Shown here: positions 7,386-15,613 of the stretch, piece by piece | How the letters are laid out: the number at the start of each line of letters is the position of its first letter | Position numbering within the stretch: the first letter of the stretch is position 1 | Assembly: GCF_012932795.1 (NCBI RefSeq) | Contig: NZ_LANA01000002.1 | Span: forward strand, 295,419 to 359,418 | Length of the DNA stretch: 64,000 nucleotides | DNA from: Candidatus Pelagibacter communis | GTDB lineage: Bacteria; Pseudomonadota; Alphaproteobacteria; Pelagibacterales; Pelagibacteraceae | Reading direction: 5' to 3' | Notes under the pieces: model-generated | The model's input: the letters and a program-made list of their open reading frames with translations, nothing else | Database searches by the model: none | What the model was told of the DNA's origin: nothing | Position numbers and translations under genes: made by a program

Positions 7386-8281
7386 TGGATTTATATTCTA
7401 AAATATTCGAAGTCTTATTTCCTGTTTTTTTTGTTATTGGTATTGGTTTTTATTTGGGAAAAAAAAATCCTAAAATAGACACTAATTTTATAACTGATTT
7501 TGCAGGCAATATAGGAACGCCTGCAATGATCTTTTATACAGTGACTACTACAGGTGTTAGTTTTGTAGTTTTTACTTCCTACTTTTTCTATGCTTTAATT
7601 ATGATTGGGGGATTTTCTATAGTTGGTTTAATACTACTTTTTATTTTGAAAAGAGACCTTAGTATGGAGTTACCACCAATGATTTTACCAAATACTGGTA
7701 ATATGGGTATTCCTATCTGCCTTTTTGCTTATGGAACTCAAGGACTAGGTGTGGCATCAGCTATTGCCTCAGTTATAATTTTATTTCATTTTACATTAGG
7801 TGTTTTTCTTGCAAAAAAAAAATTTTCTTTTGATGTAGTTCTTAAAAGTCCCCCTGTTTATGCAATAATAATATCAGTATTATTTCTTTATTTTGATATA
7901 GAAGTTCCAATATTTCTTGAAAACACCACTTTTCTTTTAACTTATGCAACTATATTTTTAGTTTTAATGTCTCTTGGTATAGCTTTAACAAGGTTTAAGT
8001 TTTCATTAAAAGACTCAATTATATTAGCTTTAGGACGAGTTCTCTTGGGTCCGATAATATGTGTTTTTATTATAAATAAGCTCGATTTGAATGGTTTTGC
8101 AGCTGGTGTTTTATTAATACAAAGTGCAATGCCTAGTGCTGTGTTAAATTATCTTGTAGGATCGATGTATTCACCTAAAAAAATTGTTGATAGTATAGCT
8201 AGTACAATTGTAACATCAACATTGATGTCTTTTATTACTATTCCAATAGTAGTATTCTTTGCTTTAAAGTACTTCAATTAA
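7385..8281 (+). CDS. AEC-family (auxin efflux carrier type) permease
   Basis: This 298-residue protein has about ten membrane segments in two halves, as in the AEC/BASS-like fold. Family marks are the GFYLGKKNP start region, LPNTGNMGIPICLFAYG after segment four (the conserved N.gN.G.P motif), and LIQSAMPSAVLNYLVG near the C-terminus (the L..A.P.a...y motif). Members move small organic acids such as malate or malonate; the substrate here cannot be told. It starts on the hom stop codon (TAATG), so it is probably translated with it. Confidence 0.85.
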   Translation: MDLYSKIFEVLFPVFFVIGIGFYLGKKNPKIDTNFITDFAGNIGTPAMIFYTVTTTGVSFVVFTSYFFYALIMIGGFSIVGLILLFILKRDLSMELPPMILPNTGNMGIPICLFAYGTQGLGVASAIASVIILFHFTLGVFLAKKKFSFDVVLKSPPVYAIIISVLFLYFDIEVPIFLENTTFLLTYATIFLVLMSLGIALTRFKFSLKDSIILALGRVLLGPIICVFIINKLDLNGFAAGVLLIQSAMPSAVLNYLVGSMYSPKKIVDSIASTIVTSTLMSFITIPIVVFFALKYFN

Positions 8282-8298
8282 ACTGTATCAATTGGCTT

Positions 8299-9147
8299 AT
8301 GAAAGCCATTATTTTTAGCTTATTAGGTTGGATGATGCTTCCAGTAATGGATGGTTTTGCAAAGTACTTAAGTGCTGATCTTCCAGTTTTACAAATAACA
8401 TGGGCTAGATATTTTTTTACGGTAGCTTTTACGTTACCCATAATGTTTTTCTTTTATAACAAACAACTTGTATGGTCTGATAAACCTAAATTACAAATTC
8501 TAAGAGGTCTTATTTTACTTTGTGCCAACATTTGTTTTTTCTACGCAATATCAATTATTCCTTTAGCTAAAGCTTTAACATTAGCTTTTGTTGCTCCATT
8601 AATAGTTACAGCGTTTTCACCGATTTTATTAAAAGAGAAGGTAGGTGTCAGACGATGGATGGCTGTAATAATTGGATTTATAGGCTCATTGGTTGTTATT
8701 AGACCAGGTTTTCTTGAAATTAATCTTGCCAGTTTAGCTGCTTTAGGAACGGGTATAATGTATGGGTTTTATCTTATAATTACTCGTAAATTAAGCACCT
8801 CAGACAATCCATTATTAACTCTCCTACTAACAGGTTTAGTTGGTGCCGTGATTGTTTCATTCATTGTTCCATTCATTTGGGTAAAACCTACCATTAATCA
8901 GTGGTCTATGATGGCTGGAATAGGGGTCTTTGCATGCATTGGTCACTTATTTCTTATATTGTCTCTAAAATATGCTGATGCTTCTAAATTAGCTCCTTTA
9001 GGCTATACTGAGATAATTCCTAACGTGATTATTGGGTACTATTTCTTTGGTAATTTCCCTGATAATTGGACTTTTTTAGGACTTTTAATAATCGTAATAA
9101 GTGGTATTTATATTTCTAGAAGAGAAGTAATGATCAAGAAAACCTAG
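8299..9147 (+). CDS. DMT-superfamily transporter (EamA domains)
   Basis: This 282-residue protein has ten predicted membrane segments made of two EamA repeats. The first holds WARYFFTVAFTLPI, then AKALTLAFVAPLIVTAFSPILLKEKVG and WMAVIIGFIGSLVVIRPG, the usual EamA ending; the second repeat ends YTEIIPNVIIGYYFFG. It is a small-molecule exporter or importer of unknown substrate. It lies 17 bases after the AEC permease and is the last gene before the accessory region. GC content and codon use look like the neighbours. Confidence 0.85.
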   Translation: MKAIIFSLLGWMMLPVMDGFAKYLSADLPVLQITWARYFFTVAFTLPIMFFFYNKQLVWSDKPKLQILRGLILLCANICFFYAISIIPLAKALTLAFVAPLIVTAFSPILLKEKVGVRRWMAVIIGFIGSLVVIRPGFLEINLASLAALGTGIMYGFYLIITRKLSTSDNPLLTLLLTGLVGAVIVSFIVPFIWVKPTINQWSMMAGIGVFACIGHLFLILSLKYADASKLAPLGYTEIIPNVIIGYYFFGNFPDNWTFLGLLIIVISGIYISRREVMIKKT

Positions 9148-9669
9148 TATAGGTATCATAAGTTTACTAATACTTAATATAATACTTTAAGTTTTTTACT
9201 TAAATAACTGTAATTATTAAATTTTATTAATATATAAAATTAACTAATTAACAGTAAAAAAATCTTACTCAGGGGTAAATATTTAGATCTATTTTTTTAA
9301 TTATGGATATTATTTTTAATTTGTGCTGAATTTTCTGGCCCTTATTCAATTTAGTTAAAAAGTGTTGCATATCAACGTTTATTATCTACCATTGAATTAT
9401 AATATTTTAATGAGATAGAGTGGGGGTCAAAAAACTCTTTAAAAAAGGGCTTTTTAGCCCATCTCTAAAAGTGTTGGTATTGTTGATAACTAGAGCAATG
9501 CAGTAATAGAATATGCCTTTTAAACGTCCATAGAGCACCTTATTTTAAGCAAGGACTCATATCTGGTACAACTGAAGGATGCATTATAACATTTGTATAT
9601 AATATTATAAAAATACTCCAGAAGGGTTGATTTTATTGACTTTTCTATACTTTTAATTAATAAATATCA
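9148..9669. other. 522-bp gap with no convincing gene
   Basis: No frame here has a start, ribosome site and protein-like composition together. One start-less frame of about 45 codons (roughly 9490-9630, plus strand, ending FVYNIIKILQKG) may be a decayed coding remnant, but I recognise no family. A hairpin followed by a T run (minus strand, 9460-9441) is listed separately. The region marks the left edge of the accessory block, where core synteny stops. Confidence 0.6.
9441..9460 (-). terminator. Rho-independent terminator for the leftward cluster
   Basis: Read on the minus strand, GGGCT (9460-9456) AAAA AGCCC (9451-9447) forms a 5-bp stem with a 4-base loop and is followed at once by TTTTTT (9446-9441). 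This is a clean intrinsic terminator, rare in such an AT-rich genome. It lies 210 bases beyond the end of the methyltransferase gene, so that message has a long 3' tail, or a small RNA is encoded between 9461 and 9669. Confidence 0.65.
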
Positions 9670-9948
9670 CTATTTGATAAAGACCTTCTCAGATTTTAAT
9701 AATTGTCTTTTTTGTTGAATTCCACCTTTTCTAGAGTATCCGCCGAGACTTCCATTTGATCTGATCACTCGATGACAGGGTATTTTAGGTGGATAGGGGT
9801 TTTTACCCACTGCATTAGCAACAGCCCTGAATGCCTTAGGTTTTCCAATGGCTTTAGCAACTTCTAAGTAAGTCTTAACTTTGCCTTTTGGTATTTTCCT
9901 TAAGTAATTCCAGACTTTTAGCTGAAACTTAGTCCCTTTTAAGTTCAT
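9670..9948 (-). CDS. MGMT-family protein (alkylated-DNA repair, C-terminal domain only)
   Basis: This 92-residue protein equals the C-terminal domain of O6-alkylguanine-DNA alkyltransferases. It has a helix-turn-helix with FRAVANAVGKNP (arginine finger) and the active-site motif PCHRVIRSNGSLGGYS, whose cysteine accepts the alkyl group. The N-terminal domain of full-length Ogt is absent, as in stand-alone MGMT and alkyltransferase-like proteins; the cysteine is kept, so it may be active. ATG 9948 is chosen over the upstream TTG at 9957. It overlaps the end of the acetyltransferase gene by 20 bases. Confidence 0.87.
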   Translation of the reverse strand: MNLKGTKFQLKVWNYLRKIPKGKVKTYLEVAKAIGKPKAFRAVANAVGKNPYPPKIPCHRVIRSNGSLGGYSRKGGIQQKRQLLKSEKVFIK

Positions 9949-10366
9949 AGAGTTCAAAACCTGTATTATTGGCTATTTTATTATATAATTTCTTTGCATT
10001 TTTATTGGAAGAGTGGGTGATCCACCGAATTCCATTCCAATTATTGGCTTTAGATAAAGATTTTAGATGACTAATAAGCTTTTGAGCTATTTTTTGACCT
10101 CTAAATTCTGGCTCTACGAACAAATCGTCTAAAAACCCAATATACTGAGCCTTAATTGGTCTTGGCATTGTTCTATAATGAGCAATAGCAACGATTTTAC
10201 CCTCTAATTCAAAGCAAAGTCCGTTAACATCATGGCTTTCATCATTAATCCATCCCCAAAGAGTGTCTAAAACATCAGTATTCATTGGGACTTTGTAGAA
10301 ATCGGCATAACTATTGTATAATTTGGCCCAATTTCCCTTGTCTTTTTGCTCTAATTTTCTAATCAT
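9929..10366 (-). CDS. GNAT-family N-acetyltransferase
   Basis: This 145-residue protein has the GNAT fold: a central IAHYRTMPRP strand, then FLDDLFVEPEFRGQKIAQKLISHL, where FRGQKIAQKL is the acetyl-CoA pyrophosphate loop (R/Q-x-x-G-x-A/G), and THSSNKNAKKLYNKI in motif B. The acceptor is not known; amino acids, amines or proteins are all possible. Its 3' end overlaps the MGMT gene and a 58-residue membrane protein lies 45 bases upstream on the same strand, so the three likely form one operon ending at the 9.44 kb terminator. Confidence 0.85.
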   Translation of the reverse strand: MIRKLEQKDKGNWAKLYNSYADFYKVPMNTDVLDTLWGWINDESHDVNGLCFELEGKIVAIAHYRTMPRPIKAQYIGFLDDLFVEPEFRGQKIAQKLISHLKSLSKANNWNGIRWITHSSNKNAKKLYNKIANNTGFELYELKRD

Positions 10367-10411
10367 TTAGTTTAATTCTAGATGATAAAACATTGATATT
10401 AATAAGAATTT

Positions 10412-10588
10412 TCAATTAAAACCTCTAATTATCCACCTTAATACGAAATAAATTGGAATTGGTAATAATGCTAGAATCCCTGAAACTAGATCAGAATGTT
10501 TAATATTCCAAATAAATATTATATAAGTCGACCAAAGCAATGCTATGACAATGTATAGTCTATAAAATCCTTTTTTTTTTAATTTCAT
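10412..10588 (-). CDS. Small two-span membrane protein, 58 residues, unknown
   Basis: The frame encodes a basic N-terminus (MKLKKKGFYRLY), a first membrane segment (IVIALLWSTYIIFIW), a short polar turn with Asp, and a second segment (LVSGILALLPIPIYFVL) ending in RWIIRGFN. Both ends are positively charged, which would leave them in the cytoplasm. Such proteins often accompany acetyltransferase genes but I recognise no family. A run of ten A in the N-terminal codons (AAA repeats) could be prone to slippage. Support comes from the clean topology and its place before the GNAT gene. Confidence 0.6.
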   Translation of the reverse strand: MKLKKKGFYRLYIVIALLWSTYIIFIWNIKHSDLVSGILALLPIPIYFVLRWIIRGFN

Positions 10589-10667
10589 TTATTCAATAAT
10601 AATTGATTGACATTCAAAATCACTTAATATATTACTAACGATAATTAATGGTTATCAATAGTAATAT

Positions 10668-11627
10668 ATGAATAATATAGTAACAGATATAAAAGCCTTA
10701 CAGGAAGAGACATTATTAAATCTTCAAAGTTCTAAGGCAAATAATACAGTCAGAGCTTATAAATCGGATTTTAATGACTTTAGTTTGTTTTGTGCACAAA
10801 ATGGTTTTAAATCACTTCCATCAGAACCAAAAATAGTTTCTCTTTATTTAACACATTTATCAATAAAAGACGTTAAAATGAGCACCTTAAAGAGAAGATT
10901 AGTTTCTATTGGAGTAATACATAAGCTGAAAGGGTATTATCTGGATACTAAACACCCCTCTATAATTGAAAATATTATGGGTATAAAAAGGAGAAAAGGC
11001 AGTGTTCAAAGAGGTAAAAAACCGATATTAATCAACAATTTAAAATTAATAATTCAAGTGATAGATGAACAAAAAAAAGAACAAATTAAAAAATTAAGAG
11101 ATAGGACAATTATACTGATTGGATTTTCAGGTGGTTTTAGAAGAAATGAAATAGTTTCATTAGATTATGATGATTTAGATTTTGTAGCAGAGGGTCTTAA
11201 AATCAGTTTGAAAAAGTCTAAGACAGACCAATTTGGTGAAGGAACGGTTAAAGCACTACCCTACTTTAATAATATTAAATATTGTCCAGTTTTATCTTTA
11301 AAAAAATGGATAGAAATATCCAGGATTAATACAGGTCCTTTGTTTAGAAGATTTACAAAAGGTTCAAATTTATCAGAAAACCGTTTAACTGATCAAACAG
11401 TAGCATTGCTTATCAAAGAGTATTTAAAACTAGCTGGAATAGATAGCAAAAATTATTCAGGACATAGCTTAAGATCTGGTTTTGCAACAACAGCAGCTGA
11501 GTCTGGAGCTGAAGAAAGAAGTATTATGGCTATGACAGGCCATAAATCGACAGAAATGGTAAGAAGATATATTAAAGAAGCAAATTTGTTTAAAAACAAC
11601 GCCTTAAATAAAATTAAAATTGAATAA
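10668..11627 (+). CDS. Tyrosine recombinase / site-specific integrase
   Basis: This 319-residue protein has an N-terminal SAM-like DNA-binding domain (residues about 12-105, SNTVRAYKSDFNDF-like) and a C-terminal catalytic domain. Visible catalytic residues are Arg in GFSGGFRRNEIVSL (about 163), Lys in the KKSKTDQ beta turn, H-x-x-R in GHSLRSGFATTAAESG (about 267-270), His in MTGHKSTEMV and Tyr in RRYIKEANLF. It looks intact. It is closer to mobile-element or chromosomal 'XerC-like' integrases than to XerC/D themselves. It faces the glycan island and its stop overlaps the first glycosyltransferase start. Confidence 0.9.
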   Translation: MNNIVTDIKALQEETLLNLQSSKANNTVRAYKSDFNDFSLFCAQNGFKSLPSEPKIVSLYLTHLSIKDVKMSTLKRRLVSIGVIHKLKGYYLDTKHPSIIENIMGIKRRKGSVQRGKKPILINNLKLIIQVIDEQKKEQIKKLRDRTIILIGFSGGFRRNEIVSLDYDDLDFVAEGLKISLKKSKTDQFGEGTVKALPYFNNIKYCPVLSLKKWIEISRINTGPLFRRFTKGSNLSENRLTDQTVALLIKEYLKLAGIDSKNYSGHSLRSGFATTAAESGAEERSIMAMTGHKSTEMVRRYIKEANLFKNNALNKIKIE

Positions 11628-12475
11628 TGAATAAAGATATAACTATAATTTTACTGGCTCATAAAAGTGAGAATTTAGTAATGAAGTTTATAAAAAATAT
11701 TTATAATAAATTTCAAATTATAGTAATTGATAATTCTAATGATTTAAATTTAAAAAAAAAGATAGATAAATTTTATCCTAATATAAATTTCAAAATAGTT
11801 AAAAATGATGGCTATGGTTCGGCAATCAATTATGCAAGTACATTTGTGGAAACTGAATATTTTCTAATAAGCAATCCAGACATTGAAGGATTAACTGAAA
11901 CAAACATAAACGAATTTTATAAATCTGCAAAAATTTTAAAAGACAAATTTTCATCACTAGGACCAAGATACATTAATGCAAATCCAAAATCTCATGTTCA
12001 GAGTGATGAGAATATTGAAATTGCGGATATGAAATTTATAAGTGGTGCTTGTATGTTTTTTAAAACAGAAATATTTAAATCGTTAGAAGGTTTTGATGAA
12101 AACTTCTTTTTATATTTTGAAGAAAGTGATTTTTGTTTAAGATCATATAGGATAAATAAAAATTACCAAATTAATAAAATAAGAATTAACCATTATGTGG
12201 GAACATCAGTGAGTATTAAAAATGAAAATGAAAAAAAATTATTAGAAAAACTTTATACATGGCATTTTGTCTGGTCCAAATATTACTATTATAAAAAAAA
12301 CTATGGAATGATTTATAGTATAATATTTTTTGTACCAATTGTACTAAGAACATTATTTAGAATTTTATTTTATACCCTAACAAAAAATTATGAAAAACGT
12401 GAAAAGTTTATTAGCAGATTTGATGGCTTAATAACATCAATGAAAGGACTGAAATCATACAAAAGATTAAAATAA
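11627..12475 (+). CDS. Glycosyltransferase family 2 (rhamnosyltransferase-like)
   Basis: This 282-residue protein has a GT-A domain: ITIILLAHKSENLV at the N-terminus, DNSNDLN, then NDGYGSAINYA and LISNPDIEG, where the DxE/DxD-like NPD binds the metal and nucleotide. Downstream FISGACMFFKTEIF, GFDENFFLYFEESDFCLR is the acceptor-side motif typical of WbbL-type enzymes (E-E-x-D-x-C-x-R). A C-terminal hydrophobic helix may attach it to the membrane. It begins on the integrase stop codon (TAATG) and is the only gene of the island on the plus strand. Confidence 0.88.
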   Translation: MNKDITIILLAHKSENLVMKFIKNIYNKFQIIVIDNSNDLNLKKKIDKFYPNINFKIVKNDGYGSAINYASTFVETEYFLISNPDIEGLTETNINEFYKSAKILKDKFSSLGPRYINANPKSHVQSDENIEIADMKFISGACMFFKTEIFKSLEGFDENFFLYFEESDFCLRSYRINKNYQINKIRINHYVGTSVSIKNENEKKLLEKLYTWHFVWSKYYYYKKNYGMIYSIIFFVPIVLRTLFRILFYTLTKNYEKREKFISRFDGLITSMKGLKSYKRLK

Positions 12476-12479
12476 TAAT

Positions 12480-13238
12480 TTATTTTCTTTTGTAAAAAAT
12501 TTTTTCAAATTTAGGTGTGTCAAATTTTGTATTGAAATTTTCACCTTGAATAGAATTACTTACATCTAAACCTTCTTGTTGAAATGCAATACCAAAAAGT
12601 CTTTCCATACACATTTGTTCTATCTTATTGGTAGGTAAAATTTTATCAAAATTTTTTTGTATAAGATTAAGCATAACATGTTTTTTACACAAGAAAATTG
12701 GGCCAAACACGCTTAACCAAGTTTTTGGTAAAAAATAAAGAGTTTTTTTAAGTTGTTCATTGCTCCAGGTTATCTGATCATTATAATCATAACCATAAAT
12801 ATCATGAATCTTTTTATTTCTTTTAAAAAAGGCAGATAATTTCTTAATAAAATTTTTTTTTGTTTTATCAATTATAAAGCCCCCTACTCGATTTATAGAG
12901 AGAAAATATCTAAAAGTAGTTAAACTATATTTTTCATAAAATATTAAGTTTTCTTTGATTATTATTGAGTCCTGTAAAAAATAATAATTATCATAATCAT
13001 GGAATTTATTAAATGCTATCCAATAAGCACCAGTGTCGTAATTTTTATTTTTTGCATCTAAAACTTCGATTGATTTTAACTTAAGTTTATCAAAATAAGA
13101 CTTATCAGGGGAGTCACTATCTACCACAACAATTTTAGGTTTGTTATAATTATTTAATATAGAATTTGTACAATTAAAAATAGCATTATTAGAGCCATCA
13201 AAATAACAAGATATAACAAATAATCTTTCTTTACTCAT
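12480..13238 (-). CDS. Putative glycosyltransferase, GT-A-like
   Basis: This 252-residue protein starts with RLFVISCYFDGSNNAI and IVVVDSDSPDKSYF, a nucleotide-sugar binding start in the style of GT2 enzymes. NYDTGAYWIAFNKF and YYFLQDSIIIKENL follow; the QDS triplet stands where DxD is expected. A WLSVFGPIFLCKKHVM block resembles the acceptor region. I cannot place it in a named family, so the call rests on the start motif and the context of other glycosyltransferases. It is the last gene of a leftward run and converges on the GT2 gene 4 bases away. Confidence 0.6.
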   Translation of the reverse strand: MSKERLFVISCYFDGSNNAIFNCTNSILNNYNKPKIVVVDSDSPDKSYFDKLKLKSIEVLDAKNKNYDTGAYWIAFNKFHDYDNYYFLQDSIIIKENLIFYEKYSLTTFRYFLSINRVGGFIIDKTKKNFIKKLSAFFKRNKKIHDIYGYDYNDQITWSNEQLKKTLYFLPKTWLSVFGPIFLCKKHVMLNLIQKNFDKILPTNKIEQMCMERLFGIAFQQEGLDVSNSIQGENFNTKFDTPKFEKIFYKRK

Positions 13239-13243
13239 TTATT

Positions 13244-14632
13244 CTACACAAGGTTTTTTTTAATACTTAAAAAATTATTTAAGTCATCGGGTGTTCCTAA
13301 TCCATACATTTCTTCAACTGGATCTATGATAATTTTTTTTTTATCAGAAATTGCTTCATTAAATACAGGGCAAACATAAAATTCATTATTAACTCTTATA
13401 TTTTTCTTAATCATTTGCTCAGCATATTTAACATAATCATTACCCTTTTTCCAAAAATATACACCAACAGTAGCATTTTTTGATATTACTTTTTTTTCAG
13501 CTACTTCTGTAACAAAATTGTTCTTATCAGTTTTGGCGTATGACCATTTAGGGTGAATAGCCTCAAAAGTTAAAATACTACCATCAATTTTTTTTGAATT
13601 AAAATTATACATAGATTTAATACTATCCCATCTTATAAATTGATCAGAGTTAGCAATTATTAATGGGTCATTATTATTAATATATTTCTTTGCTAACAAA
13701 GTAGTACAAGCAGCACCTTCTGTTATTTCATCCAGTTCAATAATTTTACAATTTGGTTTTAAAATTTTTAAAACGCTATTAATGTTATACTTTTCTTGAT
13801 GTTCTTTTTGAACAATGAATATATAATTCCCGTCTAAATTAAGACTATCTATAACGCATTGTATCATTGGTTTATTATTTATTTCAATTAATGGTTTTGG
13901 AAATACGTATCCAGCTTTTTGAAATCTACTTCCAGCTCCAGCCATTGGTATAAGTATATTCAACTTTGGATCTGACCAAAAGTTACTTTTATTTTTTTTC
14001 ATAATATTTTTGTTTGAGTTATTAATTATATTTAAAATATTCGAATAATTTATATCCGAAATATTTTTAACCGTATATAGAACACAACCAGAGTCTTGTG
14101 CAGCCATTACTCCATGATGAGAATCTTCAAATATTAAAGTTTCTGAAGGTTTTAAACCCATATTAACTAAACATTTCAAATATACTTCTGGATGTGGCTT
14201 GTTATTATTAACATCTTCATTTGAATAACTAAATGAAATAAATTTTTCAATTTTAAGTTTCTTTAAACATAAATCTAGAGTTTTCTTTACTGCATTTGTT
14301 GCTAATGATATCTTATATTTTTTCGACAATTTTAAAAAAGTATTATAAATCTTAGGATTATATCGAATATAACTATTCAATAGCTTCAACGTATTTTCTT
14401 GTTTTATTTTTTTTATGGTTTGATTGTATTTTTTATTTAAAACTTTATTTTTGTTCAAAATTTCTAATTTTTTTGCTGTTGGCAACCCATCATAAATATT
14501 TAGATGATCTACATATGAAATTTCTTTTGCTTTTATCTTTTTTAAAGCTAAATTTAATGCATCAAAATGAATTTTTTTTGTATTTACCAAAACTCCATCA
14601 AGATCAAAAATTAAACCTTTTATTTTACTCAT
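13244..14632 (-). CDS. Fused HAD phosphatase and nucleotidyltransferase
   Basis: This 462-residue protein has two enzymes in one chain. Residues 1 to about 205 are a HAD-IA hydrolase: nucleophile Asp in FDLDGVLVNT, motif II SLATNA, motif III-IV KPHPEVYLKCL and FEDSHHGVMAA. Residues about 225-462 are a sugar-phosphate-type nucleotidyltransferase: ILIPMAGAGSRFQKAGYVFPKPLIEI (GxGxRF loop and FPKPL) and ANSDQFIRWD (metal site). Together they could dephosphorylate one intermediate and activate another with CTP, GTP or UTP. Similar fusions occur in some capsule loci. The exact substrate is unknown. It is packed between the GDPD-like and the unknown glycosyltransferase genes. Confidence 0.85.
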   Translation of the reverse strand: MSKIKGLIFDLDGVLVNTKKIHFDALNLALKKIKAKEISYVDHLNIYDGLPTAKKLEILNKNKVLNKKYNQTIKKIKQENTLKLLNSYIRYNPKIYNTFLKLSKKYKISLATNAVKKTLDLCLKKLKIEKFISFSYSNEDVNNNKPHPEVYLKCLVNMGLKPSETLIFEDSHHGVMAAQDSGCVLYTVKNISDINYSNILNIINNSNKNIMKKNKSNFWSDPKLNILIPMAGAGSRFQKAGYVFPKPLIEINNKPMIQCVIDSLNLDGNYIFIVQKEHQEKYNINSVLKILKPNCKIIELDEITEGAACTTLLAKKYINNNDPLIIANSDQFIRWDSIKSMYNFNSKKIDGSILTFEAIHPKWSYAKTDKNNFVTEVAEKKVISKNATVGVYFWKKGNDYVKYAEQMIKKNIRVNNEFYVCPVFNEAISDKKKIIIDPVEEMYGLGTPDDLNNFLSIKKNLV

Positions 14633-14633
14633 T

Positions 14634-15065
14634 TTAGTCCTTTATATATTTTTTGACATAATCTGTGCATATACCAAAGCATTTAGAGTAATCTAAATCG
14701 AAATTTTCAGGTGTTACACATATGCAATTATCTAAAATTGGCTTACCAGGATACACCCAAATGAAACCACGACTTGTCAAAGTATAATCATCATTTTGAT
14801 GCCAAAAATAGTGACAGTTAATTTTGCTCAAGGACTGAAGTGCTGAAAAAGTTTTTGCATGACACCAAAGTTTTTCATTTTCTATAAAATCTCTTGATAC
14901 TTCATACATTGGTTCATCATGACCTAGATAAAATTTATCATTATGCATTCTAATATCAATCTCAACATCTATACCTTTATTGATTAGGTTAAGAATTTGT
15001 TCAGGATTATTTTCTAAGTTCTTATCAGTGCCATCAACAAAGCCACGATGTGATATAATTTTCAT
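14634..15065 (-). CDS. Short GDPD/PLC-like phosphodiesterase-related protein
   Basis: This 143-residue protein starts MKIISHRGFVDG and contains NNPEQILNLINKGIDVEIDIRMHNDKFYLGHDEPMY, the glycerophosphodiester phosphodiesterase active-site layout (HRG, E-x-D and GHD). It is much shorter than the usual 240 or more residues: the beta-barrel's later strands are missing or replaced by WCHAKTFSALQSL and a cysteine-rich tail. The catalytic His and acidic residues are kept, so it may act on a glycerol-phosphate or similar group in the glycan. It sits one base from the HAD-nucleotidyltransferase gene. Confidence 0.7.
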   Translation of the reverse strand: MKIISHRGFVDGTDKNLENNPEQILNLINKGIDVEIDIRMHNDKFYLGHDEPMYEVSRDFIENEKLWCHAKTFSALQSLSKINCHYFWHQNDDYTLTSRGFIWVYPGKPILDNCICVTPENFDLDYSKCFGICTDYVKKYIKD

Positions 15066-15082
15066 ATTTAATATTTACTTTA

Positions 15083-15613
15083 TTATCTATATAGTTTTTT
15101 AAAATCTTTAAAACTTAATCCATTTTTATCTTTTGAGGATAGTACTGGATTTTTTAATGGCCATTTAATATTTAGATCCGTATCATTCCACGCAACAGAG
15201 ACTTCAAAGTTGGGACTTCTGTATTTTGAATTTTTATAATAGACAGTACATTTTGTTGACAAACAAACAAATCCATGAGCAAAACCAGCTGGTATATAAA
15301 ATGAAAAATCATCATTATCAGAAATTATTATTCCAAAGTATTTTCCATAAGTTTTTGATTTTTTCCTCAAATCTACAGCAACATCAAATATTCTACCATG
15401 AGTTACAGTAATAATTTTTGCTTGTGGGTTTTTTGTTTGTATGTGCAACCCTCTTAAAACATTTTTTTTTGAACTGGAGTAAATATCAAATAGAAAGTCT
15501 TCATCATTTACAACTTCTTTTCTAAAAATTTCTTTTAAAAAACCTCTTTTGTCTTTAAAAATTTTCGTTTTAAGTATTTTAAGACCAGTGATTTTAGTTT
15601 TAATCAACTTCAT
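15083..15613 (-). CDS. rfbC: dTDP-4-dehydrorhamnose 3,5-epimerase-type enzyme (RmlC fold)
   Basis: This 176-residue cupin protein has KDKRGFLKEIFRKE, then NVLRGLHIQTKNPQAKIITVTHGRIFDVAVDLRKKSKTYGKYF, the RmlC core with the catalytic His in RGLH, and IPAGFAHGFVCLS with the metal-free cupin histidine. The Tyr/Asp end block is VYYKNSKY and WNDTDLNIKWPL. It epimerises a 4-keto sugar nucleotide for a deoxysugar such as rhamnose. The partner genes rfbA, rfbB and rfbD are not in the window. It overlaps the neighbouring glycosyltransferase by 4 bases. Confidence 0.86.
   Translation of the reverse strand: MKLIKTKITGLKILKTKIFKDKRGFLKEIFRKEVVNDEDFLFDIYSSSKKNVLRGLHIQTKNPQAKIITVTHGRIFDVAVDLRKKSKTYGKYFGIIISDNDDFSFYIPAGFAHGFVCLSTKCTVYYKNSKYRSPNFEVSVAWNDTDLNIKWPLKNPVLSSKDKNGLSFKDFKKLYR

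Noticed and set aside
9490..9630. Start-less frame in the gap after the DMT transporter as a gene
   Set aside because: It has no start codon or ribosome site and no family I recognise; at most a decayed remnant.
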